64,000 nucleotides of DNA from assembly GCA_033239005.1 (NCBI GenBank), contig BSQZ01000030.1, forward strand, positions 1 to 64,000, given 5' to 3'. Source of the stretch: Lamellibrachia satsuma. Taxonomy: Eukaryota; Annelida; Polychaeta; Sabellida; Siboglinidae. Within the stretch, counting starts at the first letter, position 1, and every line of letters starts with the position of its first letter. The notes under the pieces are model-generated. The model was given only the letters and a program-made list of their open reading frames with translations, did no database searches and was not told the origin of the DNA. This document shows, in pieces, positions 21,803-32,751 of the stretch. The position numbers and the translations under genes are program-made.

Positions 21803-22204
21803 CAATGTAATATGCACGATTGGTTTAATAAGTGTGCGCACTGTTGTTAAAATCATTGACATTAATCGTTCAATCAGGCAACCTACAAATGAATGGCATT
21901 ATGCTATAGCGTATAGAGATAGACCTACTTTCACAATTAGTTGCTGAAATTCACCTGGGCCCAGTATGAAATCATTTATAAGTTTCTCTGATGATTTCAT
22001 TAAAACTAAATAACAAATTAGCACAAATTAGCTAACATGTCATAGTCGATACTATATAGGTTTAATTTTTTTATAAAATGAATATTGAACGAGATGAGCA
22101 AAAAATATAAATGAGGAGGTATAGGAATAACAACACATTCAAACATTAAGAAGTACTAAAATAGTTTATTTGAGAACAAGTCCAAGTATTTAGCCTTATT
22201 CCTG
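21803..22204. other. No gene seen
   Basis: AT-rich non-coding spacer between two arrays. Confidence 0.4.
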
Positions 22205-23690
22205 ACATAAACAGGAATCATACCTGGGCAATGTATTTATTCAGCAAGTAGACAGCATATTTGAACTGGAACCTACTTGGCCAATGTATTTATTAAACAT
22301 GTAGACACCATAGTTGAACTGGAACCTACCTGGGCAATGTCGTTATTCGAGCAAGTAGACAGCATAGTTGAACTGGAACTTACCTGGCCAATGTGTTTAT
22401 TCAACAAGTAGACACCATAGTTCAAGTGGAACCTACCTTGGCAACATCTTTATTCAACAAGTAGACAGCAGAGTTGAACTGGAACCTACCTGGGCAATGT
22501 CTTTACTCAACAAGTAGACAGCACAGTTGAACTGGAATCTACCTGACCAATGTCTTTATTCAACAAGTAGACACCATAGTTGAACTGGAACCTACCTGGG
22601 CAATGTCTTTATTCAACAAGAAGACAGCACAATTGAACTGGAACCTACCTGGGCAATGTCATTATTCAACAAGTAGACAGCACAGTTGAACTGGAACCTA
22701 CCTGGGCAATGCCATTATTCAAGAAGTAGACAGCACAGTTGAACTGGAACCTATCTGGGCAATGTCATTATTCAACAAGTAGACAGCACATTTGAACTGG
22801 AACCTACCTGGGCAATGTCATTATCAGCAAGTAAACAGCACAGTTGAACTGGAACCTACCTGGGCAATGTCTTTATCAGCAAGTAAACAGCACAGTTAAA
22901 CTGGAACCTACCTGGGCAATGTCTTTATCAGCAAGTAAACAGCATAGTTGAACTGGAGCCTACCTGGGCAATGTCTTTATCAGCAAGTAAACAGCACAGT
23001 TGAACTGGAACCTACCTGGCAATGTCATTATTCAACAAGTACACAGCACAGTTGAACTGGAACCTACCTGGGCAATGTCTTTATCAGCAAGTAAACAGCA
23101 CAGTTGAACTGGAACCTACCTGGGCAATGTCTTTATCAGCAAGTAAACAGCACAGTTGAACTGGAACCTACCTGGGCAATGTCATTATTCAACAAGTAGA
23201 CAGCACAGTTGAACTGGAACCTACCTGGGCAATGTCTTTATTCAACAAGTAGACAGCACAGTTGAACTGGAACCTACCTGGGCAATGTCATTATTCAACA
23301 AGTAAACAGCACAGTTGAACTGGAACCTACCTGGGCAATGTCATTATTCAACAAGTAGACAGCACAGTTGAACTGGAACCTACCTGGGCAATGTCTTTAT
23401 CAGCAAGTAAACAGCACAGTTGAGCTGGAACCTACCTGGGCAATGTCTTTATCAGCAAGTAAACAGCACAGTTGAGCTGGAACCTACCTGGGCAATGTCT
23501 TTATCAGCAAGTAAACAGCACAGTTGAACTGGAACCTACCTGGGCAATGTCTTTATCAGCAAGTAAACAGCACAGTTGAACTGGAACCTACTTGGGCAAT
23601 GTCATTATTCAACAAGTAGACAGCACAGTTGAACTGGAACCTACCTGGGCAATGTCTTTATCAGCAAGTAGACAGCATAGTTGAACTGCA
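22205..23690 (-). repeat. 52/53-bp array: about 28 tandem copies of a 5' splice junction
   Basis: On the minus strand each unit reads (TTGAATAATG or GCTGATAAAG)ACATTGCCCAG|GTAGGT, then TCCAGTTCAACTGTGCTGT and TACTTG. The left half is the last codons of the exon at 20816-20866 (NKDIAQ); the right half is the start of its intron. Nearly every unit keeps CAG|GTAGGT, a good donor. Two unit types alternate in blocks: 53 bp with ATTATTCAAC and 52 bp with TTATCAGC (plus sense). Units at the low-coordinate edge (22.2-22.6 kb) are the most diverged, and those in the interior are nearly identical. Confidence 0.9.
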
Positions 23691-24592
23691 GGCGTTCATT
23701 GCCCTTGCTGTGTAGTGGGAACCTGAAACCAAACAAGCTAACTAAATTGCACTGTTGTCACATTTGGTTCCTTAAGGTGCGACGAGGCGATTGTTTGGTC
23801 ATTAGAACAGGTCATGGTAATTTCATATCGTATATGGCGATGCTTCAAAAACTACAGCTTACATGGGGCAATCAAGCTGCAATTTGGTCATTGGCATTGC
23901 CCCATCGCAGCAATATCGCATCATGTAAACCCAGCCTACCATATCATGATGATGCACCAACAGACCTGCCACATCTTTCTGGTTGAAATTTGTAGTTCTG
24001 AAATTCTGTATAAACCCATATAATTATTTTCATTACTTACCTGTAATCAACCTATAGAATTCTGATTCTTATCGAGTTTAATGTACCTACATCAAACAAA
24101 ATATGCTAGGCTTTGTCGGAAATCTGCCTTGCGTCAAAAATATCTGTGCTTCATCTGCTATGAATTTGTCATTCAATTTTATACTGCTGTGATGAAAACA
24201 AGAAAACGCAATTGCTCATGACACCAATATAAACCATTATATTTCACAGAAATTATAACATGTACAAACCTAAGCAGTTCACAGCAATAGGAAAAAAAAG
24301 TGTGTTCCGAAAATGAACATATCAATCTACAGCTCACTGCACAAATCTGGAGAGCAGATGTCCTTTGACCAATGAACAACTAATAATGTATATTGATCAT
24401 AAAAACTGCCTTTAGAAAATAAAACTATTGTATTTCGCAGAAATACCATGTAAAACCTATTTCATGGGAATAACGGGAAAAAATGTAAATCCTCACAGGT
24501 CACTGTCTGTACATATCTGGAGAACAAAATAATGTCCACTGTATCCATAATGTACATTTACACACACAGAATGTTTCTAGAATGTCCCTGGT
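23691..24592. other. No gene seen
   Basis: Non-coding sequence. ATGGGGCAAT and ATTGCCCCAT at 23863 and 23896 form a short hairpin. The segments at about 24190-24310 and 24415-24500 look like an old imperfect duplication (CATTATATTTC(A/G)CAGAAAT...GGAAAAAA). Confidence 0.35.
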
Positions 24593-24786
24593 TCATAGTT
24601 GGCATCCTGGGCATGAATAAGACGTGTCTCCCTCGTGCTGCTTTGTAATCAACGTCGAGAGCACCTTTTCACAATCTTCATCTGGAAAGCGCATCACTCC
24701 TATCTTTTCTAGAAGTTTGCCATAGCCAAACTTCCTCTACATCGCTGATGTTCTTCATGAACAAATGGTTCTGCATGACCTGATAT
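24593..24786 (-). pseudogene. Candidate terminal exon with a one-base frame break
   Basis: After an acceptor (CTATTTCCAG) the minus strand reads YQVMQNHLFMKNISDVEE. It then continues one frame over as KFGYGKLLEKIGVMRFPDED, CEKVLSTLITKQHEGD and TSYSCPGCQL before TGA. Both halves look like ordinary protein and join at the same point, which suggests a single-base indel in a real last exon. The CPGC motif could bind metal. The family is not recognised. An assembly error is as likely as a mutation. Confidence 0.45.
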
Positions 24787-25187
24787 CTGGAAATAGATAA
24801 TAAACATATTGTAAAGAAATGCTGCTGACAAAATACAGCATTGTTGTTCGTATAATTAGTATCTGTATTAGTATCAATGTTCCATTGCTAGTTCTAGAAG
24901 ATGTACGTTGAATAAAATAAAATTAAAATCCATGCTGTACAAAACAATGTTATATTGTAAAAAAATGGGACATAATATAGCACACACCTACTAGTACTGA
25001 TTTGAGTAAACATGGCCCCAGGATAATACCCCTGGATAAACTGCTACGGTAGTGACTTGGACATATGTCAACATTCAACTACGTATATATTGTGATTTAT
25101 GAACTAATCTGCTGGGACACAATGATAGTAAACATACATAACAACATTATTTGCCGTGTCAGTGTATTGCACATGAACTGAACTTAC

Positions 25188-25320
25188 TTTGCGTGCCATT
25201 GTGACTGTCATAATCGCTGCCGCCGGCAGTGTGGTTGAACTCGAAGCCGAAGTCACGGGTTCAGTAACAGATTCTATCTGCTGTCACCTCGCAGAGCACA
25301 CTATTTGCAGCAGCACACAC
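25188..25320 (-). promoter_or_regulatory. Candidate 5' end of a minus-strand gene (first exon)
   Basis: A locally GC/CpG-richer stretch ends with ACAATGG in good start context (A at -3, G at +4). The four codons MARK follow, then GTAAGT at 25187. The nearest downstream acceptor is at 24786, but its best frame does not match this phase, so the link is unproven. Confidence 0.3.
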
Positions 25321-25379
25321 TTACTCTGCTTTGCAGCACCGATTCCACGCTTTAGCTTACCAGATACCGATGACACACA

Positions 25380-25425
25380 TGTACACACACAGAATGTATG
25401 TAGAATGTTCCTGGCTCATCCGCGG
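25380..25425. repeat. Short duplicate of the 24.56-kb segment
   Basis: CACACACAGAATGTATGTAG followed by AATGTTCCTGGCTCAT resembles CACACACAGAATGTTTCTAG and AATGTCCCTGGTTCAT at about 24560-24598. It ends about 50 bp before the LINE-A copy. Confidence 0.5.
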
Positions 25426-25477
25426 AGAGAGGAGGCTCGTTGATAGTCGGTATTACTCGGACGTCTTCGGGAATATA

Positions 25478-25872
25478 GACTAGAGACAAGGAGGTTAAGA
25501 GGAGATCAGATTGAAGTTTTTAAGATATTGAATGGGTATGAAAATATTGATAGAAATATGTTTTTCTCACTCAAGAAGGATAGCAGAACTAGAGGACATG
25601 AGGTAAAATTAGTAAAGGATCAATGTAGATTGGACATCAGGAAGCACTCATTCTCACAGAGGACAATAACTGAATGGAACAAATTGTCTACAGATTGTGT
25701 AACTGCTAGCAGCGTGAATATGTTTAAAAACAAGGTTGACACATATATCAGGAGGGCGGGTTATAAGTAGGTGAACATTGTTGGACTCTCGATAAGCCAA
25801 TGGCTTCCTTGTCCACTTGCCATCTGGGCCTTTGGCTTGGATGGCAAATCTTGTTAAATCTTGTTAAATATT
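25478..25872 (+). mobile_element. LINE-A copy 3: 3' end only
   Basis: The plus strand is open from the truncation point and reads RRLRGDQIEVFKILNGYENI, FFSLKKDSRTRGHEVKLVKD, HSFSQRTITEWNKLSTDCV and NMFKNKVDTYIRRAGYK, then TAG. A 3' UTR follows, and two copies of AATCTTGTTA form the terminus. It is nearly identical to the end of copy 1, so the family was active recently. Severe 5' truncation is typical of target-primed reverse transcription. Confidence 0.9.
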
Positions 25873-26195
25873 AACGAATGGTTACAACCATGATGCTAAG
25901 CGAAAAAAGCCCATCCCGGTGATATGCGCCATGATGCATTCGGGCGATGTTTTGGCATGCAAAAGATGCTCGAAAAACAAAGCACATTTGGATTATTCAC
26001 GCTTCATTTGACAAAAACAAAGACTTAGTAACGATGGGCATCACACAAAAGACATGTTTTATGACATAAATAAATTTAGTTCGGGTGAACAGCGTACATG
26101 AACGGCAAGGTGACTAATTTGTCTACACGGAGATGTCAACAACTCAAAAATTATTTTCTTATAAAAATGTGTCATTTTCCGACCATCGCGTCGCC
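25873..26195. other. No gene seen
   Basis: Unique non-coding sequence between LINE-A copy 3 and the 40-bp satellite. Confidence 0.4.
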
Positions 26196-28296
26196 TTAAT
26201 CTTTGGTGGCACTACAACATACAACGAACACTTATTTAATACTTGATGGCACTACAACATACAATGAACACTTATTTAATACGTGATGGCACTACAACAT
26301 ACAATGAACATTTATTTAATATTTGATGGCACTACAACATAAAATGAACACTTATTTAATACTTGATGGCACTACAACATATAATGAACACTTATTTAAT
26401 ACTTGATGGCACTACAACATATAATGAACACTTATTTAATACTTGATGGCACTACAACATATAATGAACACTTATTTAATACTTGATGGCACTACAACAT
26501 AAAATGAACACTTATTTAATACTTGATGGCACTACAACATATAATGAACACTTATTTAATACTTGATGGCACTACAACATAAAATGAACATTTATTTAGT
26601 ACTTGATGGCACTACAACATACAATGAACATTTATTTAATACTTGATGGCACTACAACATAAAATGAACACTTATTTAATACTTGATGGCACTACAACAT
26701 ACAATGAACACTTATTTAACACTTGATGGCACTACAACACAAAATGAACACTTATTTATACTTGATGGCACTACAACATGCAATGAACACTTATTTAATA
26801 CTTGATGGCACTACAACATAGAATGAACACTTATTTAATACTTGATGGCACTACAACATAAAATGAACACTTATTTAATACTTGATGGCACTACAACATG
26901 CAATGAACACTTATTTAATACTTGATGGCACTACAACATAAAATGAACACTTATTTAATACTTGATGGCACTACAACATAGAATGAACACTTATTTAATA
27001 CTTGATGGCACTACAACATACAGTGAACACTTATTTTATACTTGATGGCACTACAATATACAATGAACATTTATTTAATACTTGATGGCACTACAACATA
27101 AAATGAACACTTATTTAGTACTTGATGGCATTACAACATACAATGAACACTTATTTAATACTTCATGGCACTACAACATACAATGAACACTTATTTAATA
27201 CTTGATGGCACTACAACATACAATGAACACTTATTTAATACGTGATGGCACTACAACATACAATGAACATTTATTTAATATTTGATGCCACTACAACATA
27301 AAATGAACACTTATTTAATACTTGATGGCACTACAACATATAATGAACACTTATTTAATACTTGATGGCACTACAACATATAATGAACACTTATTTAATA
27401 CTTGATGGCACTACAACATATAATGAACACTTATTTAATACTTGATGGCACTACAACATAAAATGAACACTTATTTAATACTTGATGGCACTACAACATA
27501 TAATGAACACTTATTTAATACTTGAGGGCACTACAACATAAAATGAACATTTATTTAGTACTTGATGGCACTACAACATACAATGAACATTTATTTAATA
27601 CTTGATGGCACTACAACATAAAATGAACACTTATTTAATACTTGATGGCACTACAACATACAATGAACACTTATTTAACACTTGATGGCACTACAACACA
27701 AAATGAACACTTATTTAATACTTGATGGCACTACAACATGCAATGAACACTTATTTAATACTTGATGGCACTACAACATAGAATGAACACTTATTTAATA
27801 CTTGATGGCACTACAACATAAAATGAACACTTATTTAATACTTGATGGCACTACAACATGCAATGAACACTTATTTAATACTTGATGGCACTACAACATA
27901 AAATGAACACTTATTTAATACTTGATGGCACTACAACATAGAATGAACACTTATTTAATACTTGATGGCACTACAACATACAGTGAACACTTATTTTATA
28001 CTTGATGGCACTACAATATACAATGAACATTTATTTAATACTTGATGGCACTACAACATAAAATGAACACTTATTTAGTACTTGATGGCATTACAACATA
28101 CAATGAACACTTATTTAATACTTGATGGCACTACAACATACAATGAACACTTATTTAGTACTTGATGGCACTACAACATACAATGAACATTTATTTAATA
28201 CTTGATGGCACTACAACATACAATGAACACTTATTTAATACTTGATGGCACTACAACATACAATGAACACATATTTAATACTTGATGGCACTAAGA
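26196..28296. repeat. 40-bp satellite, about 52 copies, with a 24-unit higher-order repeat
   Basis: The unit is CTTGATGGCACTACAACATA followed by (A/C/T/G)AATGAACACTTATTTAATA. The order of variant units from about 26240 to 27120 recurs from about 27200 to 28080, offset 959-960 bp. Examples are ACGTGATGG at 26281/27240, TTTATTTAGTA at 26591/27550, CAACACAAAATG at 26736/27695 and CAGTGAACACTTATTTTATA at 27021/27981. One unit of the first copy lacks one base. It is AT-rich with no coding potential. Confidence 0.95.
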
Positions 28297-28666
28297 TGTA
28301 AACGTACAATGAACAACTGCATTAATAAATGCAACAGTAAATCACTCATCTAATGCTACACCAAGCAGTTGTTTAATTAATGTTTTGCAATCATTAGAAA
28401 TTCTATCTAAAACAGTTCACACATAAAGTGTATTAAACCAAAGTTGGTGGTGACAAGTTATGTTTATACTAATAAACGATTTCTTTTTAAACACCTTCCA
28501 AACAGGAACCTATTTCACTAAAGTTCTAAATGACACATATGTATTTCCCAATCCAACTGAAATCAGCTCATCATTATTTTAGTGAAATGTGTTGCTGTTA
28601 CTTTAATTTACACTAATGTAATATTACAATTTCACAGTAATAAAGTGTAATGATGAAGGTTCCTAC
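28297..28666. other. No gene seen
   Basis: Non-coding sequence downstream (minus sense) of the last recognised exon of the repeat-protein pseudogene. Confidence 0.4.
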
Positions 28667-28833
28667 TGTGAAGACACAAGACTGCTCTCTCTGCCAGCTC
28701 CATTCGCTGCCTTTGCTACGACATAGTAAACAGGAGAGTTGGTCGCAGCATTGGTCAGAGCCAAGGACAACTTTGTCAATGTAACCATGCTGTGACAGTC
28801 CCACACTGTAAAATGCCAATACATCTGTTTGTC
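28667..28833 (-). pseudogene. Repeat-protein exon 9, frameshifted
   Basis: Entering from exon 8 in phase 1 the frame reads GQTDVLAFYSVGLSQHGYID. The family frame then shifts and reads LSLALTNAATNSPVYYVV, then AKAANGAGRESSLVSS, to a GTAGGA donor. The one-base break is near 28765. Confidence 0.7.
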
Positions 28834-28919
28834 CTACAGTGTGAGGGAGGGACGGGGATTTACTGTCAGAACTACTTCAATGAAAGTATGCAAGTTTGGA
28901 ATCCCACAGTAAGGAAGAC

Positions 28920-29392
28920 ATTATGCATGATGTTGAACATACATTGACATTACCATAAAGAAATACTTAAAGCCAGTGCAACAGTGAATCCAACTCACAG
29001 TCATCAACACATATGTCAAGTATAGACAGTGAGATCAGCGACTTAAAATTAATGTTCAGAGTAGTTGAGGGCTCTGTGCCGGCCATACCTCCTCATAAAT
29101 TTCTTCATTCTCGAAGACCAAACAAAAGACGAGTACAGCTGAAATGTTTTACAGATTGTGTGACTGTTAATATCGTTGACCCCGTTGTGTACTATAGCCC
29201 AAATTGTCTCCTTACGACATACAAAAATTAGAATATCTGGTATGTACCCAAGTTAGCATCAGCACTCTACAGTAAGCCCTGCATATTGTCTAGCTATGGT
29301 CACATTTCACTACATTTCTAATATGTAGCAGCCATATTTGTATGCCTAATTCAGAGCAAATAATAATAAAATATATTGACTGTCTTAGAGTA
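28920..29392. other. Intronic, no gene seen
   Basis: A 72-codon plus-strand open frame (29013-29231) has no motif and no splice context. Confidence 0.35.
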
Positions 29393-29665
29393 ACAAGATT
29401 TGCCATCCACGCCAAAGGCCCAGATGGCAAGTGGACAAGGAAGCCATTGGCTTAGCGAGAGTCCAACATTTTTAATTTATGTGTATCCCGCCCTCCTGAG
29501 ATATGTTTCAACCTTGTTTTTAAACATATTCAAGTTGCTAGCAGTTATACAATCAATAAACAACTTGTTCCATTCATTTATTGTCGTCTGTTAGAACGAG
29601 TACTTCCTGATATCCAATCTACACTGATCCTTTACTAATTATACCTCATCAGTCCTCTAGATTAG
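29393..29665 (-). mobile_element. LINE-A copy 4: degenerate 3' end
   Basis: AACAAGATTTGCCATCC starts the same 3' terminus as copy 1. The 3' UTR words (AAGCCATTGGCTTA and GTCCAACA) and the ORF2 end (NMFKNK, NEWNK in minus sense) are recognisable but frameshifted. It sits in the intron between repeat-protein exons 8 and 9. Confidence 0.85.
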
Positions 29666-30002
29666 TAATGATTATTTTTACTGCTTGGCAAGGAATAGGG
29701 TAGTCATGAACAAAAAACATTTTCTTTATAGGATTTGCATTGTAATGTACATGTCTTGGTCTTTTTATATTATTATTTTTATATTATTTGTTGCTTTCGA
29801 TATCTTGAAATGTTTTTACCCACCCTCCTACCCCATCTACACCAGTGTTTGTTTGATTTCTGGTTGGGTCGGTTTACTAACTTTGTGTGATATATGTTTG
29901 GTGGTTGGTTCCCCCACCTTTGCTGATATTTTGTAAGCTGATTATATAAACTAGTTCACAACTGTTTTCATCTTGTATATACATAATGTATTTATGATTT
30001 AT

Positions 30003-30182
30003 ACATAATGTATTGCATTTTACTATTTGGCTTATTATAAAGCTCGTATACAAACATACATTTGACTTTGTCGTCTTCAGCAAACGAGCCACGTGGCTCG
30101 TTTGCTGAAGACGACAAAGTCAAATGTATGTTTGTATACGAGCTTTATACTAAGCCAAATAGTAAAATGCAATACATTATGT
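30003..30182. repeat. 180-bp almost perfect palindrome without spacer
   Basis: Two 90-bp arms meet at CAC|GTG (30092/30093) and match base for base except at one position (ATTATAAAG versus AGTATAAAG). The arms contain ATTTGGCTTATTATAAAGCTC and CATTTGACTTTGTCGTCTTC. A diverged single arm occurs at 55090-55150, so the arm is itself a dispersed repeat. Confidence 0.92.
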
Positions 30183-30298
30183 TCCATGTCATTAACTTTT
30201 ATGTAGGTAGCTTTGTCCCGCATAAATTATATTAAATTATTTTATAAGTTAAGTGTACAAACTGCTTGAAACCAAATTGCATATACTATTAACTTTAC

Positions 30299-30405
30299 CT
30301 TCTGGTGTCCCTATGCCAACACAGTATTCACTGATGTCATTCTCGCCATCCACTGTTCCCCATGAGGCCTGGATGCCATTTTCATCATTGTGAACAATCA
30401 TCAAA
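30299..30405 (-). pseudogene. Repeat-protein exon 8
   Basis: It reads LMIVHNDENGIQASWGTVDG, then ENDISEYCVGIGTPE to a GTAAAG donor (phase 1 exit). YCVGIGTPE with exon 9's GQTDVLAFYSVG forms one continuous module. The acceptor phase does not match exon 7's exit phase, another sign of decay. Confidence 0.65.
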
Positions 30406-31499
30406 CTAGCCATCAATTAGTTCCTCAGATTCTCCCAAGAGGGTGCCCATGTGCACAAATGACATTTATAAATAGAAAAGTAAAACATCATCTACAATGG
30501 CCAATGGTGTCATGTGTACCAAAAGTGCACTCAGTATGCAGTTACAAGCAAAATACAGCAGTTAAGACATTTATGTACTGGAGAGCTCTTAATATTTCCA
30601 CTCATAAAAAAGTCCATATGCCTCCAGAATACATGTTTGTTATGAAACAAATTCATATAATTAAAAACAGTGTCACATTCCTGGGGCTAGTAACAGTCTG
30701 TTTGACACCCACTCCTAGATCTGTTCGCTGAAACACCCAATTAATTTGACTTCACTGGGAAGTATTCAGCAATGCCTCAATCAGTGCACAAAATGTATTC
30801 ATTCGTGTAATTCCATCAGAGTTTTGTCAGGTATTCAGCTGTACAACTGAATGGATGAAACTGGTTTACAACTGTGCCACCATATTGTGACTCTGTGACT
30901 TTTATGTATCTGGCATTAGGCCCAGGCCTTTATATTTATTCTCCATTATAACAGTATGAAGTGAATACACACCGACAGTTGTAACCCTTTTTAGAGTCGC
31001 TGGTATAACCTGGCATTTAGGGCACTGTATTGACATTTCCCAAATTCCGGTAACTGTGCGCAAGAACGGATGCGCAGATGGGGTATGCTTGTAACGAGAA
31101 ACGATTGTTCTTTTTCTGGGTCAGAAATTGCATTTGACTTACACATCTCGTAGTTCTGAGTAGCAGTCGCCGTTTCGGCCATTTTTCATTTAGTTAAACA
31201 GTTCTTCACATTAATACTTAGTCTGCCATATAACGCTGTCTCGGTTAATTGCTCTGCTGTGTGAATAAACATTATATATATATATTATGCTTGCCTTAAT
31301 GAAATTTGATTGGTTTGGGGACCAGTGGAGTGCTGCAGGTCACAATATCATAGCAGTAGATCGAGAAATTTTGGGGTATATATATTTTTAATAGATGTTA
31401 ATCCAACATTAAATTAATCAATGATTTTTGTCAATTTGTGTCTGGTCACTTTTTACAATAATTGCAATGATATGCAAGATTAGTTGATCTGGTTTGATG
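30406..31499. other. Intronic, no gene seen
   Basis: No exon of the repeat-protein family is visible. A 113-codon plus-strand open frame (30390-30731) has no recognisable motif. Confidence 0.35.
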
Positions 31500-31600
31500 T
31501 GACAGTTGACCATTGGTGTAGTGGACATGGTGTTGGATTAACTAACAGACCATTGGTGTAGTGGTCAGCAGCCAGCTCTGTCCTATTCACTTGATCTAGA
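31500..31600. repeat. Partial tandem copies of exon 7
   Basis: ACCATTGGTGTAGTGGACA and ACAGACCATTGGTGTAGTGG followed by TCAGCAGCCAGCTCTGTCCT resemble ACAGACCGTTTGTGTAGTGG and ACAGTGGCCAGTCCTGCCCC inside exon 7. These are exon-derived fragments placed downstream of it in minus sense. Confidence 0.65.
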
Positions 31601-31628
31601 TACTGATACAGGACAATAATGATCATAC

Positions 31629-31791
31629 CTTCAGTGGTCTTGGGTCAACCAACAGACCGTTTGTGTAGTGGACAGTGGCCAGTCCTGCCCCATTCACAGA
31701 CATCACGTGCATCCTGTAATGTGCACTGATCTTCAGACTCAGAGCCTCATCTCTTGTCCACGCGGTGGCACTGGCTGGCACAATCTTCCAT
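31629..31791 (-). pseudogene. Repeat-protein exon 7 (frame intact)
   Basis: The acceptor is TTATGTCCAG and the donor GTATGA. It reads WKIVPASATAWTRDEALSLK, ISAHYRMHVMSVNGAG and LATVHYTNGLLVDPRPLK. YRMHVMSVNGAG is the same strand as YYVTVRAIN in exon 1. No stop is seen in this exon. Confidence 0.7.
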
Positions 31792-32479
31792 CTGGACATA
31801 ATGATTTACAGTAATGTGTGATTGAGCAGCACTCACAGCTAACAGTGTTGCTATTGAATGCATATGTAATAAATCAGTCATTAGGTTAGGTGTGTGTTCA
31901 CTGCACCCAGATTTCATATCTACACTCATTTAAATGATTCCATTTCAACTAGCAAATAAAGTATTACAAGGCTTGACTCTGGTGATTTATGAAACCAAAA
32001 AATGTTTTAGTTCATCATAGAACCCACAATAATCAGTACATCATGTCTGTTGTCAAAACAAACTGCTGTGAGTGGTATGCTGCCTCGTTTTTTCTATATG
32101 AGACATGTTACTTTCTAGGATTGTCTCTGTAGAGTCTACAGCAATATAAAATATGTGGCATAAAAGATAAACATGAAACCAACACTTTACAAATGTAAAC
32201 ATCAACAACAGCCACTGCTACACTAAGACTAACCAGTACAAACAGTTACATTGACCTGGTGCGATAAATCATCGTCATTTTGCCCTGGTGCAGTGTGTAT
32301 GCTGATATTTTGTAGTGTTCAATCCCAGATTTGGAGTCAATGATTTTTTTATTCTTTGATATTTCAGCTGACTCACTCAGCCTTCATCAAATATCATAAT
32401 GCAAGAAAAAGAATGTCAATCCATTCAAGGAACTTAGAAACAATGAAGACCTATAATTAATATACACTGTTAGTGTTAC

Positions 32480-32751
32480 AGCCTTGTACTCCTTGCCAGA
32501 GACACTGTCACTAGCAGTGTATACCATGTCACTCTGCAAGTTGTCATCATCAATGAGCTGCAACATCTTGGGGTCTGTCACATCTACCATCCGATGTCAT
32601 CGAGCTGTTTGTCTCGGCACTGTTTGTTGTGCCGTCACATCGACACGGACAAAGTCGCTGTGGTGCAGATGGAAGTGATGTCTATCGGGGGAGTTGACAG
32701 ATGGAGCTATGTTCTTCTCTGTGTGTAGCACAACCTTCCTGCCACTGGGGC
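32480..32751 (-). pseudogene. Repeat-protein exon 6, frameshifted
   Basis: The acceptor is AATGTTTTAG. It reads GPSGRKVVLHTEKN, DRHHFHLHHSDFVRVDVTA, then a shifted stretch NSAETNSSMTSDG, then back in frame VDVTDPKMLQLIDDDN and VYTASDSVSGK. An out-of-frame patch flanked by in-frame sequence implies two compensating indels. The 5' end of this exon was tandemly copied into 32752-33121. Confidence 0.6.

Noticed and set aside
21379..21862. Minus-strand frames of MAYGLLWLMA repeats (looks like a hydrophobic membrane protein)
   Set aside because: These are translations of a 17-bp minisatellite, equally open in several frames.
22205..28296. CRISPR-like regularly spaced repeats
   Set aside because: The arrays are head-to-tail tandem repeats without unique spacers, in a eukaryotic context with introns and LINEs.
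30086..30099. CACGTG at the palindrome centre as an E-box regulatory site
   Set aside because: Any palindrome with C|G at its centre can create it; there is no promoter context.
31500..31570. A-box-like GGTGTAGTGGTCA suggesting a tRNA
   Set aside because: The word derives from duplicated exon 7 sequence; no B box or cloverleaf follows.
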